From Jatrophihabitans cynanchi (GTDB lineage Bacteria > Actinomycetota > Actinomycetes > Mycobacteriales > Jatrophihabitantaceae), in the NCBI RefSeq assembly GCF_027247405.1, contig NZ_CP097463.1, positions 1,612,001 to 1,676,000 of the forward strand: a DNA stretch of 64,000 nucleotides, given 5' to 3'. The notes under the pieces are model-generated. The model saw only the letters and a program-made list of their open reading frames with translations. It had not been told where the DNA came from and did no database searches. Position 1 is the first letter of the stretch; each line of letters starts with the position of its first letter. Shown here piece after piece: positions 34,117 to 42,905 of this stretch. The translations under genes and the position numbers were made by a program.

Positions 34117-35021
34117 GCTGCTTCCACCGCCGCCGTGTACTCGCAACTCTGCGCGGTCAGATGCATGAACGCGTCCTCCAGCGACGCCTGCTGCGGCGAC
34201 AGCTCGTACAGCACGGCGCCGACCCGGGCGGCCACCGAACCGACCTGCTCGATCGGCATGCCGACCACGTCCAGCGCGTCGCCGGAGCGCCACAGCGTCG
34301 CGCCCTCCTGCTCGAGCGCGGCGGCGAGCACGTCCAGTTGCGGGGTCCGCACCCGCACCGAGCTGTCGACGCGGGCAGTGAAGCTGGCCATGCTCTCGGC
34401 GGCGATCAGCCGGCCGCGTCCGATCACCACGAGCTCGTGCGCGGTCAGTGCCATCTCGCTCATCAGGTGGCTGGACACGAAGACCGTGCGTCCCTCGTCC
34501 GCCAGCGAGCGCATGAAGGTGCGGATCCAGTGGATGCCTTCGGGGTCCAGCCCGTTGATCGGCTCGTCCAGCAACAACACCGGCGGATCGCCGATCAGCG
34601 CGGCCGCGATGCCGAGCCGCTGCCGCATGCCCAGCGAGAACGCACCGACCCGGCGGCCGCCGACCGCGTCCAGCCCGACCTGCCCGAGCACGAGTTCGGC
34701 CCGACCGACCGGGATGCGGTTCGCGGCGGCCAGCCAGCGCAGGTGATCCAGCGCCGAGCGGGCCGGATCGACGGCGCCGGGATTGATCAATGCGCCGATC
34801 TCGCGCAGCGGGTGGGCCAGGTCACGGTAGCGGCGGCCGGCGATGGTCGCGGTGCCCGCGTCCGGATCGGTCAGGCCCAGGATCATCCGGGCGGTGGTGG
34901 TCTTGCCGCTCCCGTTGGGGCCGAGGAAGCCGGTGACGGCGCCTGGCCGGACATCGAAGCTGAGGTCCTCAACCGCCGGGCAGCCGCGGAATCGCTTGGT
35001 CAGGCTTCGAACTTCGATCAT
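34113..35021 (-). CDS. ABC transporter ATP-binding protein
   Basis: A 302-residue ATPase with Walker A GPNGSGKTT near residue 40, the signature FSLGMRQRLGIAAAL near residue 135, and Walker B PVLLLDEPINGLDPEG with the switch His in SSHLMSEM. A C-terminal 80-residue extension is typical of ABC-2 exporters (BcrA-like). ATG 35021 (MIEVRSLTKRF) is preferred to GTG 35063. It works with the permease next door; the substrate is not known. Confidence 0.92.
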   Translation of the reverse strand: MIEVRSLTKRFRGCPAVEDLSFDVRPGAVTGFLGPNGSGKTTTARMILGLTDPDAGTATIAGRRYRDLAHPLREIGALINPGAVDPARSALDHLRWLAAANRIPVGRAELVLGQVGLDAVGGRRVGAFSLGMRQRLGIAAALIGDPPVLLLDEPINGLDPEGIHWIRTFMRSLADEGRTVFVSSHLMSEMALTAHELVVIGRGRLIAAESMASFTARVDSSVRVRTPQLDVLAAALEQEGATLWRSGDALDVVGMPIEQVGSVAARVGAVLYELSPQQASLEDAFMHLTAQSCEYTAAVEAA

Positions 35022-35076
35022 GCGGGCGGCTCTCTGAGGGGCATCGCACTGAGTATCGGTCACCGCGGCCGGATCG

Positions 35077-35259
35077 TTAGCGCGTTGTTATCCGACTGCC
35101 AGGTTCCGTCCGCCGCAGGGCCTCGATCCGCACCCGGCGCCACGCCTGGTATCCCGCGTCGGGGCCTAGTGGCTCTTCCGGGCGGGTGCTCAGCGCCGCC
35201 AATACCGCCACCACGTCCTCTGCAGTGGCGTTGCCGCGGACCCGCACGACCGCGCTCAT
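35077..35259 (-). CDS. accE: Acyl-CoA carboxylase epsilon subunit, second copy
   Basis: A 60-residue protein beginning SAVVRVRGNATAEDVVAVLA (N-terminal strand and helix) and ending YQAWRRVRIEALRR, the alternative AccE C-terminal pattern. ATG 35259 overlaps the stop of the upstream beta subunit gene (ATGA). It probably forms its own carboxylase with the AccD at 35256-36776 and the shared biotin-carrying alpha subunit. Confidence 0.8.
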   Translation of the reverse strand: MSAVVRVRGNATAEDVVAVLAALSTRPEEPLGPDAGYQAWRRVRIEALRRTEPGSRITTR

Positions 35260-36776
35260 GTGGGTGGGACGCCGTGGCGCTTGGGGGCGATCGAGCGGGA
35301 CTTGCCGACGAGCACGGCGTAGCGCCGCACGAGTTCGGCGCGCAACTCGCTCGGCTCGATGATCACGTCCAGCACGAGGTCGGCGGCCAGCCGCAGCAGG
35401 TCGACGTCCTGCTCGTACTCGGCCCGCTTCTGCGCGACGAAGCTCTCCCGTTCGCCGGCGTCGTCGATCTGCTCGATCTTGTTCGCGTACACCGCGTTGA
35501 CCGCGGCCTGCGGGCCCATCACCGCGATCTTCGCGGTGGGCAGCGCGATGCAGGCGTCCGGCATGAACCCGGGACCGGCCATCGCGTAGAGGCCGGCACC
35601 GTACGCCTTGCGCACGATCACCGAGATCTGCGGCACTGTCGCCTCGGCCACCGCGGTGATCATCTTCGCGCCGTGCCGGATGATCCCCTGCCGCTCGACG
35701 TCGCTGCCGATCATGAAGCCGGGGACGTCCGCGAGGTACAGCAACGGCACGTTGAACGCGTCGCACAGCCAGATGAAACGGGCAGCCTTGTCGGCCGAGT
35801 CGACGAACAGCACGCCGCCACGCACCGCCGAGTTGTTCGCCACGATGCCCACCGGCCGGCCGTCGATCCGGCCCAGCCCGGTGATCAGTTCGGCCGCGAA
35901 CAGCGGCTTGACCTCGAAGAAGGAGTCGGCGTCGATCAGCCCCTCGATGATCTCGTGCATGTCGAAGGGCACGGACTCTTCGGCAGGCACCACGTCGTCG
36001 GCCAGCTCGACCGTGCTCGCCTCGGCCGCGACGTCCGGCGCCGGCTCGCGCCAGCAGGACGGCAGGTAGGAGAAGAACAGCTTCGCCTGCTCGATCGCGT
36101 CCGCGTCGTCGACCGCGAGGTTGTCCCCGCAGCCGGAGACGGACGCGTGCATCCGCGCGCCACCCATCTGTTCCAGGGTCACCTTCTCGCCGACGACCAT
36201 CTCGGCCATCCGCGGGGAGCCCAGGTACATCGAGGCGTTGCCCTCCACCATGATCACGATGTCGCAGAACGACGGGATGTACGCGCCACCGGCGGCCGAC
36301 GGCCCGAACAGGCAGCAGATCTGCGGCACCTTGCCGGACAGCGCGACCTGGTTGTGGAAGATCCGGCCTGCGCCGCGACGGCCGGGGAACAGCGCCACCT
36401 GGTCGGTGATGCGTGCGCCCGCGGAGTCGATCAACCAGAAGATCGGCAGCTCCTCGGTGAGCGCGCGTTCGGTGATCCGGATGATCTTCTCGACGGTGCG
36501 CGCGCCCCACGAGCCGGCCTTCACCGTCGGGTCGTTGGCGACCACCAGCACCGGGCGGCCGTCGACGAGGCCCTGGCCGGTGACCACGCCGTCCGCGGGC
36601 AGTCCGGCCTGCAACGCGTTCGCGAGCTGGCCGTCCTCGACGAAGCTGCCCTCGTCCATCAGCAGCGCGATCCGGTCGCGGACGTACAGCTTGTGCTGCG
36701 CCGCGAGCTTCGCCGCGGCCTTGTCCGGCGCCGTGAGCGTCGCGTCGCGCGCTGCGCGGATCGCCTTGTCGCTCAT
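35256..36776 (-). CDS. accD: Acyl-CoA carboxylase beta subunit, second copy
   Basis: A 506-residue carboxyltransferase. Oxyanion segments are IDSAGARITDQ, GPSAAGGAYIPSF, DVPGFMIGSDVERQGIIRHGAK and RKAYGAGLYAMAG. The sequence differs clearly from the PccB-like copy at 23811 (for example it has GAGLYAMAG rather than FGGAYDVMG), so substrate specificity is probably different. Placement after an acyl-CoA dehydrogenase and a LiuR-like regulator suggests branched-chain or unsaturated acyl-CoA carboxylation (inference). No methylcrotonyl-CoA signature could be confirmed. The ATG at 36776 overlaps the dehydrogenase stop. Confidence 0.9.
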   Translation of the reverse strand: MSDKAIRAARDATLTAPDKAAAKLAAQHKLYVRDRIALLMDEGSFVEDGQLANALQAGLPADGVVTGQGLVDGRPVLVVANDPTVKAGSWGARTVEKIIRITERALTEELPIFWLIDSAGARITDQVALFPGRRGAGRIFHNQVALSGKVPQICCLFGPSAAGGAYIPSFCDIVIMVEGNASMYLGSPRMAEMVVGEKVTLEQMGGARMHASVSGCGDNLAVDDADAIEQAKLFFSYLPSCWREPAPDVAAEASTVELADDVVPAEESVPFDMHEIIEGLIDADSFFEVKPLFAAELITGLGRIDGRPVGIVANNSAVRGGVLFVDSADKAARFIWLCDAFNVPLLYLADVPGFMIGSDVERQGIIRHGAKMITAVAEATVPQISVIVRKAYGAGLYAMAGPGFMPDACIALPTAKIAVMGPQAAVNAVYANKIEQIDDAGERESFVAQKRAEYEQDVDLLRLAADLVLDVIIEPSELRAELVRRYAVLVGKSRSIAPKRHGVPPT

Positions 36777-37936
36777 GCGACCGGCAACCCGAGGCCGCGG
36801 GCGATGAGCATGCGCTGCACCTCGGACGTCCCTTCCCCGATCTCGAGGATCTTGGCGTCACGATAGAACCGCGCCACCGGGAACTCCTCCATGAAGCCGT
36901 TGCCGCCGAAGACCTGGGTGGCTACCCGGGTGGCGGTGACCGCGGCTTCGGACGAGTACAGCTTGGCGATCGCCGCGGCCTGCTTGATCTCGGCCGTCGA
37001 GCGGCCGGCGTCCTTGAGCGCGGCCGCCTTGTAGGTCAGCAAGCGAGCCGCCTCGACGGAGACGGCGAGGTCGGACAGCGAGAACGCCACCGCCTGACGT
37101 GCTCCGATCGGGACGCCGAACGTGTGCCGCTGTTTCGCGTAGCGCACCGAGTGCTCCAGGCACGCCTGCGCCAGCCCGACCGCGAGCGCCGAGATGGCGA
37201 TGCGGCCGTCGTCGAGCACCGCCAGGAACTGGGCGAAACCCTTGCCACGTGTACCGAGCAGGTTGCCCTCCGGCACGCGGCAGTCCTCGAAGGTGAGCCC
37301 GTGCGTGTCCGAGATGTGCCAGCCGAGCTTGTCGTAGGCGGGTTCGACGATGAAACCGGGCGTGCCGCTGGGCACCATGATCGCCGAGATCTCCTGCGGT
37401 CCGGTGCGCGCGGTGACCGTCACGACCGAGGTGATGTCGGTGCCGGAGTTGGTGATGAATGCCTTGCTGCCGTTGATCGTCCACTGCCCACCGTCCAACT
37501 CGGCGCGCGTGCGGGTGGCTCCCGCGTCCGAGCCCGCCTCCGGCTCGGTCAGCCCGAATGCGGCCAGCGCCCGCCCGGCGACCAGCTCGGGCAGCCAGGC
37601 CTGCTTCTGCTCCTCGGTGCCGTACGTCAGGATCGGGTTGATGCCGAGCCCGACACCGGCCTCCAGCGTGATACCGATCGACTGGTCGACGCGGCCCAGC
37701 TCCTCGATCGCCACGCACAGCGAGGTGAAGTCCCCCCCACCGCCGCCTCCACTTCCGCCGTACTGCTCGGGCACGACCAGGCCGAACAGGCCGAGGTCGC
37801 CCATCGCCCGCACCACCTCCAGCGGCAGGTGATGGTCGCGGTCCCAGCCGGCCACGTACGGGGCAACCTCGCGCTCGGCAAAGTCGCGGACCACTGCACG
37901 GAAGGACTCGTGCTCGCTGGACAGTTCGAACGTCAT
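36773..37936 (-). CDS. Acyl-CoA dehydrogenase of LiuR-like operon
   Basis: A 387-residue flavoenzyme with FAD/substrate motifs FGLTEPEAGSDAGATRT (near residue 130), VAFSLSDLAVSVEAARLL and the C-terminal QVFGGNGFMEEFPVARFYRDAKILEIGEGTSEVQ region with its catalytic-type Glu. An unusual run of glycines (residues about 63-70, YGGSGGGGGGD) lies where relatives have one or two. It heads a three-gene operon with accD and accE, all linked by ATGA overlaps. ATG 37936 has AGGAG upstream. Confidence 0.92.
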   Translation of the reverse strand: MTFELSSEHESFRAVVRDFAEREVAPYVAGWDRDHHLPLEVVRAMGDLGLFGLVVPEQYGGSGGGGGGDFTSLCVAIEELGRVDQSIGITLEAGVGLGINPILTYGTEEQKQAWLPELVAGRALAAFGLTEPEAGSDAGATRTRAELDGGQWTINGSKAFITNSGTDITSVVTVTARTGPQEISAIMVPSGTPGFIVEPAYDKLGWHISDTHGLTFEDCRVPEGNLLGTRGKGFAQFLAVLDDGRIAISALAVGLAQACLEHSVRYAKQRHTFGVPIGARQAVAFSLSDLAVSVEAARLLTYKAAALKDAGRSTAEIKQAAAIAKLYSSEAAVTATRVATQVFGGNGFMEEFPVARFYRDAKILEIGEGTSEVQRMLIARGLGLPVA

Positions 37937-37955
37937 CACTGCTCCTGAGGTACCC

Positions 37956-37971
37956 TTGACGTTAACGTCAA
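37956..37971. promoter_or_regulatory. 16-bp perfect palindrome operator (LiuR-like)
   Basis: TTGACGTTAACGTCAA lies between the divergent acyl-CoA dehydrogenase and MerR genes. TTGACG also forms a -35 box for merR, with AAGGAT (37980-37985) 18 nt later, 6 nt before the ATG. The palindrome resembles, from memory, sites described for LiuR regulators of branched-chain acyl-CoA catabolism. Confidence 0.7.
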
Positions 37972-37991
37972 CGTAAGGCAAGGATAGCGCG

Positions 37992-38390
37992 ATGACCGGC
38001 TCGGCGGAACGGTCCCGCACCTGGACGGTCGGCGAGCTCGCCGACGACCTGGGCGTGACCACCCGCACGCTGCGCTTCTACGAGGCCGAGGGGCTGATCA
38101 CGCCGAGCCGCGCCGGGACGAACCGGGTCTACTCGCAGCGCGACCGCGCCCGGCTCCGCCTCATCCTGCGCGGCCGTCGCTTCGGCATGACGTTGCGCGA
38201 GTGCCGCGAGATCGTGGACATGTACGACGGCGCGGCGTCCTCCGAACGGCGCCAGCTGCAGGCACTGCTTGCCCGGCTGGACGAGATCGCGACCGATCTG
38301 CGCGCCCGCCAGGCCGACCTGCGCCGCACCCTGCGTGAGGTGGACGAGGTCGCTACCCAGTGCCGCGACCGGCTGCAGGAGCTGGGTTGA
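37992..38390 (+). CDS. MerR-family regulator, LiuR-like
   Basis: A 132-residue regulator. The MerR helix-turn-helix and wing are WTVGELADDLGVTTRTLRFYE and GLITPSRAGTNRVYSQRDRARL (N-terminal 65 residues). The segment LILRGRRFGMTLRECREIVDMYD is typical of the LiuR/short MerR group that controls branched-chain amino acid and fatty acid catabolism. No metal-binding Cys is present, so it does not sense metals. A coiled C-terminal helix serves for dimerisation. It is divergent from the acyl-CoA dehydrogenase-accD-accE operon with a perfect palindrome between. Confidence 0.9.
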   Translation: MTGSAERSRTWTVGELADDLGVTTRTLRFYEAEGLITPSRAGTNRVYSQRDRARLRLILRGRRFGMTLRECREIVDMYDGAASSERRQLQALLARLDEIATDLRARQADLRRTLREVDEVATQCRDRLQELG

Positions 38391-38517
38391 TCGACATCCG
38401 GTTTGCGGCCTCATAAAGTTTCTGTTAGTTTCACCTCGAGGGGAAACACGGCGGGGCCCGAGCTGGACGGCACCCGGTTGACCCGGAGCGTCGTCCTGAG
38501 ATGTGAGGACGACCCGT

Positions 38518-39837
38518 ATGAGCCCCCACGCGCTGCTGTCGCCGGCCCGTATTCGTATCGCGGGCGGCGCGTTGCTCGTGTCCGCGGCCGTGGTGCTGGC
38601 CACCGCCGCCACCCCGGCCCCGTCCGCCCACCTGGACTCCGCAACTCCCGGCACGCCGGGAGTCGCGGGCTCGCCGCGCGCAACCTGGTCCCCATCCGCC
38701 GCCGGCTCGCTGTCGGCCGCGGCCCCGTCCCGCCCGACTCCGACCGGCACCGCCGTGGCCGCGCCGGGCGCGGGCGGGCCCGGATCAGGAACGCCTCAGG
38801 CGAGCAGCCGGCCCACCGCCGGCGCCACCGCCGGCTCGACCGCCGCGGGCAGTTCGGTCGAGCCGGCGGGTGGTCACCGTCAGGCCACCTCGCCGCGTGC
38901 GGCACAGCCGGCCCGACCCGCGGGACGGGCCTTCGCCCCGATCGCCGGAACCGGCGCGAAGGCGGGCAAGCGCTCCGCACCGATCAAGGCCGCCACCGGC
39001 TCGGGCACCCCCGCCTGCGGCGGGTCGGCCCCGCGCAAGGCCGACGGCAGCCTGTGGATCTGCAGCTTCGACGACGAGTTCAGCGGGACCGCCCTGGACA
39101 CCGGCAAGTGGACCGTCCAGACCACCAAAGCGAGCGGTTTCCACTCCGGCGCCGAGTGCTTCACCGACTCGCCACGCAACATCGCGGTGTCCGGCGGCAC
39201 GCTGCGCCTGACCGTGCGCAAGGAGGCCGCCCCGTTCAGCTGCGCCAGCCCGCGCGGCGCCTACCAGACCCAGTACACGAGCGGCACGGTCAACGGCTTC
39301 GGCAAGTTCGCCCAGGCGTACGGGCGGTTCGAGGTCCGCGCCCAGCTGCCGAGCGCCACGGTGCCGGGCCTGCAGGAGACGCTCTGGCTGTGGCCGACGG
39401 ACCAGTTCAAGTACGGTGCGTGGCCCTCGTCCGGCGAGATCGACTTCGGCGAGTTCTACAGCCAGTACCCCGGCTGGGCGATCCCCTACCTGCACTATGA
39501 CGTGCTGCAGTCGAGCGTGAACTGGGCGACGAACACGAACGTGTACACGGCGCTGCCCGCGCCCTACGCGCAGCCCGGAATGAACTGCCGGATCAACCAG
39601 GCGGCGTTCAACACCTACACGCTCACCTGGCAGCCCGGCCGCCTCGTGATCGCGATCAACGGCCAGAACTGCATCGTCGACAACTACGCCGCCACCGGCC
39701 TCAGCGGGGCCGCGCCGTTCGACCAGCCGTTCTTCATCGCGCTCACCCAGGCGTTGGGGATCGGCAGCAACGCGCCGACTGCGAGCACCCCGCTTCCGGC
39801 GACCACGCAGGTCGACTACGTCCGCATCTGGAAGTAA
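38518..39837 (+). CDS. Secreted glycoside hydrolase family 16 (beta-glucanase-like)
   Basis: A 439-residue secreted protein. A signal helix (about residues 10-35) is followed by an Ala/Thr/Pro/Ser-rich linker of about 125 residues and a GH16 domain (residues 180-439). The catalytic motif is SGEIDFGEF near residue 307, with nucleophile and acid/base Glu residues of the ExDxxE type. Trp-rich substrate segments such as LWLWPTDQ precede it. It probably cleaves beta-1,3 or beta-1,3-1,4-glucan outside the cell; specificity is not readable. ATG 38518 has GAGGAC upstream, and GTG 38503 is an alternative. The gap 39838-39980 shows nothing clear. Confidence 0.9.
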   Translation: MSPHALLSPARIRIAGGALLVSAAVVLATAATPAPSAHLDSATPGTPGVAGSPRATWSPSAAGSLSAAAPSRPTPTGTAVAAPGAGGPGSGTPQASSRPTAGATAGSTAAGSSVEPAGGHRQATSPRAAQPARPAGRAFAPIAGTGAKAGKRSAPIKAATGSGTPACGGSAPRKADGSLWICSFDDEFSGTALDTGKWTVQTTKASGFHSGAECFTDSPRNIAVSGGTLRLTVRKEAAPFSCASPRGAYQTQYTSGTVNGFGKFAQAYGRFEVRAQLPSATVPGLQETLWLWPTDQFKYGAWPSSGEIDFGEFYSQYPGWAIPYLHYDVLQSSVNWATNTNVYTALPAPYAQPGMNCRINQAAFNTYTLTWQPGRLVIAINGQNCIVDNYAATGLSGAAPFDQPFFIALTQALGIGSNAPTASTPLPATTQVDYVRIWK

Positions 39838-39980
39838 CCCGGCACTGCGGACGCGTTGCCCGGCACGCGAGAAGCACCACATCCGCTCGGTTCGTCCGAT
39901 CCGGCGCGGGTAGTGTCCGCCAGGACGGTGTTGGTGCTCCCGGGTCATGGATGCGTGCCCGGACCTCAGGAGGCTCGGCA

Positions 39981-41744
39981 GTGCAGAAGGTGCTGATCGC
40001 CAACCGTGGCGAGATCGCAGTGCGGGTCGCCCGCGCCTGTCGGGACGCCGGCTACACGTCAGTGGCCGTCTACGCCGAACCCGACCGCGACGCACTGCAT
40101 GTGCAGACGGCCGACGAGGCGTTCGCGCTCGGCGGGAACACCCCGGCCGATTCGTACCTGGTCATCGACAAGGTGATCGACGCCGCCAAGCGTTCCGGTG
40201 CCGACGCGGTGCACCCCGGGTACGGCTTCCTGTCCGAGAACGCGGACTTCGCCCAGGCGGTCCTGGACGCCGGACTGACCTGGATCGGCCCGTCGCCACA
40301 GTCGATCCGCGACCTGGGCGACAAGGCGGTCGCGCGGCACATCGCCGAGCGCGCCGGTGCGCCGCTCGTTGCCGGCACCAAGGATCCGGTGTCCGGGGCG
40401 GACGAGGTGATCGCCTTTGCCGAGGAGTACGGGCTGCCGATCGCGATCAAGGCCGTCTACGGCGGCGGCGGCCGCGGCATGAAGATCGCCCGCGAGCTGT
40501 CCGAGGTGGCCGAACTCTACGAGTCCGCGGTGCGCGAGGCGATCTCCGCGTTCGGTCGCGGCGAGTGCTTCGTGGAGCGGTACCTGGATCGCTCGCGGCA
40601 CGTCGAGGCGCAGGTGCTCGCCGACCAGCACGGCAACGTGATCGTGGTGGGCACCCGCGACTGCTCGCTGCAGCGGCGCAACCAGAAGCTGGTCGAGGAG
40701 GCACCGGCGCCGTACCTGACCGACGAGCAGCGCGCGACGATCCACGCGTCCGCCAAGGCGATCTGCCGCGAGGCGAAGTACCACGGTGCCGGCACGGTCG
40801 AGTATCTGGTGGGTGCGGACGGAGTCATCAGCTTCCTGGAGGTGAACACACGGCTGCAGGTCGAGCACCCGGTCACCGAAGAGACGAGCGGCATCGACCT
40901 GGTGCGCGAGCAGTTCCGTATCGCCGAGGGCGAGAAGCTGCGCTTCACCGAGGACCCGGCGCCGCGCGGGCACGCGTTCGAGTTCCGCATCAACGGCGAG
41001 GACCCGGGCCGGGGTTTCCTGCCCGCACCCGGCACCGTAACGACCTACCACGAACCGGCCGGACCCGGCGTGCGCGTCGACTCCGGCGTCGGCCCGAACT
41101 CGGTGATCGGCGGCGCGTTCGACTCGCTGCTCGCAAAGCTGATCGTGGTCGGTGAGGACCGCGCCGAGGCGCTGCAGCGCGCGCGCCGGGCGCTGGACGA
41201 GTTCGTGATCGAGGGGATGGCGACCGCACTGCCGTTCCACCGCGCCGTCGTGCGCGATCCGGCGTTCGCGACCGGCGACGACACCCCGTTCACCATCTTC
41301 ACGCGCTGGATCGAGACCGAGTTCGACAACCAGATCCCGCCGTTCAGCGGTGCCGCCGAGTCCGCTGAGGAGGCAGGTCCGCGCGAGACGATCGTCGTCG
41401 AGGTCGGGGGCAAGCGGCTCGAGGTCTCGCTGCCGGCAGGCTTCGGTGCGGGTTCCGGAGGCGGATCGGGCGCGCGCAAGGCCGCGCCCAAGCGCTCCGC
41501 CGGCAAGAAGTCCGGCGCGGCCCTGTCCGGCGACGCGCTGACCGCTCCGATGCAGGGCACCATCGTCAAGGTCGGGGTTGCCGACGGCGACGTGGTCGAG
41601 GCCGGCCAGATGATCGTCGTGCTCGAGGCGATGAAGATGGAGCAACCGCTGAACGCCCACAAGAGCGGGACGATCACCGGGCTGAACGCCGAGGTCGGCG
41701 CGGTCGTCACGTCCGGATCGGCGATCTGCGAGATCAAGGACTGA
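39981..41744 (+). CDS. accA: Acyl-CoA carboxylase alpha subunit (biotin carboxylase + BCCP)
   Basis: A 587-residue fusion of biotin carboxylase and biotin carrier protein. The N-terminus [20 protein letters not shown], the ATP-grasp loop [11 protein letters not shown] near residue 160 and the [15 protein letters not shown] active-site segment near residue 290 mark the carboxylase. After a Ser/Gly/Lys linker (about residues 485-515) comes the carrier domain, with the biotinylated lysine in EAMKMEQ at about residue 554. It could serve both beta subunits of this window. GTG start with AGGAGG 7 nt upstream. Confidence 0.95.
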   Translation: MQKVLIANRGEIAVRVARACRDAGYTSVAVYAEPDRDALHVQTADEAFALGGNTPADSYLVIDKVIDAAKRSGADAVHPGYGFLSENADFAQAVLDAGLTWIGPSPQSIRDLGDKAVARHIAERAGAPLVAGTKDPVSGADEVIAFAEEYGLPIAIKAVYGGGGRGMKIARELSEVAELYESAVREAISAFGRGECFVERYLDRSRHVEAQVLADQHGNVIVVGTRDCSLQRRNQKLVEEAPAPYLTDEQRATIHASAKAICREAKYHGAGTVEYLVGADGVISFLEVNTRLQVEHPVTEETSGIDLVREQFRIAEGEKLRFTEDPAPRGHAFEFRINGEDPGRGFLPAPGTVTTYHEPAGPGVRVDSGVGPNSVIGGAFDSLLAKLIVVGEDRAEALQRARRALDEFVIEGMATALPFHRAVVRDPAFATGDDTPFTIFTRWIETEFDNQIPPFSGAAESAEEAGPRETIVVEVGGKRLEVSLPAGFGAGSGGGSGARKAAPKRSAGKKSGAALSGDALTAPMQGTIVKVGVADGDVVEAGQMIVVLEAMKMEQPLNAHKSGTITGLNAEVGAVVTSGSAICEIKD

Positions 41745-41749
41745 TCTTG

Positions 41750-42526
41750 GTGCCGGCCGCCTTCATCACCGGCGCGGCGGCCGGGATCGGTCGGGCCACG
41801 GCGCTGCGGTTCGCTGCGGCCGGCTACCTCGTGGGCTGTACCGACGTCGACGGGGCCGGGCTGGCATCGCTGGCGGCCGATGTCGAGGCGGCCGGTGGCG
41901 CTACCTGGACGGCTGTTCTCGACGTGAGCGATCCGGCCGGCTGGACCGCACGGCTGGCCGAGTTCGCCGAGGTCTCCGGCGGTCGGCTGGACGTGCTCGT
42001 GAACAACGCGGGCGTCCTGCGCATCGGCCGGTTCGCCGACGTCGACCTGGACGTGCATCTGCGCACGGTGCGGGTGAACGTCGACGGCGTGATCAACGGC
42101 TGCCATACCGCGTATCCCTACCTGCGGGCGACGCCTGGCGCGCACGTGGTGAACCTGTGCTCGGCGTCCGCGATCTACGGCCAGCCCGAACTCGCGACCT
42201 ACTCGGCGACCAAGTTCGCGGTGCGCGGCCTGACCGAGGCCCTGGAACTGGAGTGGGCCGCGGACGGCATCACGGTCACCGCGCTGTGGCCGCTGTTCGT
42301 GGACACGGCGATGCTCGCCCAGCGGCACGCCGCCAGTACCGACTCGCTGGGGGTGCGTCTGAGCGCGCAGGACGTCGCGGACGCGGTTCTCGACGCGGTC
42401 CGGCCACGCCGCGTGCGCCGAGTCCATCGCGCAGTGGGCAGGCAGGCCAAGGTGATGCGCGCTGCCGCGGCGGTCGCACCGGGCTGGCTGATGCGCCTTT
42501 CGAACAAGCGGATCGCGAAGCTCTGA
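41750..42526 (+). CDS. Short-chain dehydrogenase/reductase
   Basis: A 258-residue Rossmann oxidoreductase. Cofactor loop TGAAAGIG near residue 8, an acidic Asp after the second strand (GCTDVDG, which favours NAD(H)), NNAGVL near residue 84, and the catalytic Tyr-x3-Lys in YSATK (Tyr about 151). The C-terminus has a basic tail (RRVRRVHRAVGRQAK). Substrate unknown. It follows accA by 5 bp and is probably co-transcribed. GTG 41750 with AAGGA upstream is chosen; TTG 41747 is also in frame. Confidence 0.9.
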   Translation: MPAAFITGAAAGIGRATALRFAAAGYLVGCTDVDGAGLASLAADVEAAGGATWTAVLDVSDPAGWTARLAEFAEVSGGRLDVLVNNAGVLRIGRFADVDLDVHLRTVRVNVDGVINGCHTAYPYLRATPGAHVVNLCSASAIYGQPELATYSATKFAVRGLTEALELEWAADGITVTALWPLFVDTAMLAQRHAASTDSLGVRLSAQDVADAVLDAVRPRRVRRVHRAVGRQAKVMRAAAAVAPGWLMRLSNKRIAKL

Positions 42527-42545
42527 GGCCGGGCAAGATGGACGT

Positions 42546-42866
42546 ATGGCCGAGCGCCCACCGGTAGGCCGCTGGCTGCTGTACGCGATCGGCTTCCGGC
42601 TCCCCGAACGCTATGACGAGTGGGTCTTTCGCGATCTGAACTCGCGCGGCTGGCGGCTGCGCGAAAGCCTACGGATCCTGGCGACCGCCCTGCCGTTCGC
42701 TATCGGTGCGCTGTTCCTTCCCGGCGAGCTCGGCCTACGCGAGCTCACCGCGTCGTTCTTCGTCTTCGGGCCGGCGCTCATCGCCGCTGCGTATGCCGAC
42801 GAGTTCCGTGCCTACCGCCTACGGCAGCACGGTCTACTGCCACCCTCCGGACCCGACCCGGACTGA
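42546..42866 (+). CDS. DUF5313-like small membrane protein
   Basis: A 106-residue protein. The N-terminal part GRWLLYAIGFRLPERYDEWVFRDLNSRGW matches, from memory, the actinobacterial DUF5313 family (pattern WxxYxxGxxLPxRYxxWVxxDLTxxxW). Two hydrophobic helices follow (about residues 45-65 and 68-85). The function is unknown. It lies 19 bp after the SDR stop and is convergent with the second DUF222 gene. Confidence 0.72.
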   Translation: MAERPPVGRWLLYAIGFRLPERYDEWVFRDLNSRGWRLRESLRILATALPFAIGALFLPGELGLRELTASFFVFGPALIAAAYADEFRAYRLRQHGLLPPSGPDPD

Positions 42867-42905
42867 TGTCTTCATCATCTGCGGCGACGATCCGCGCCGC
42901 TTGCC

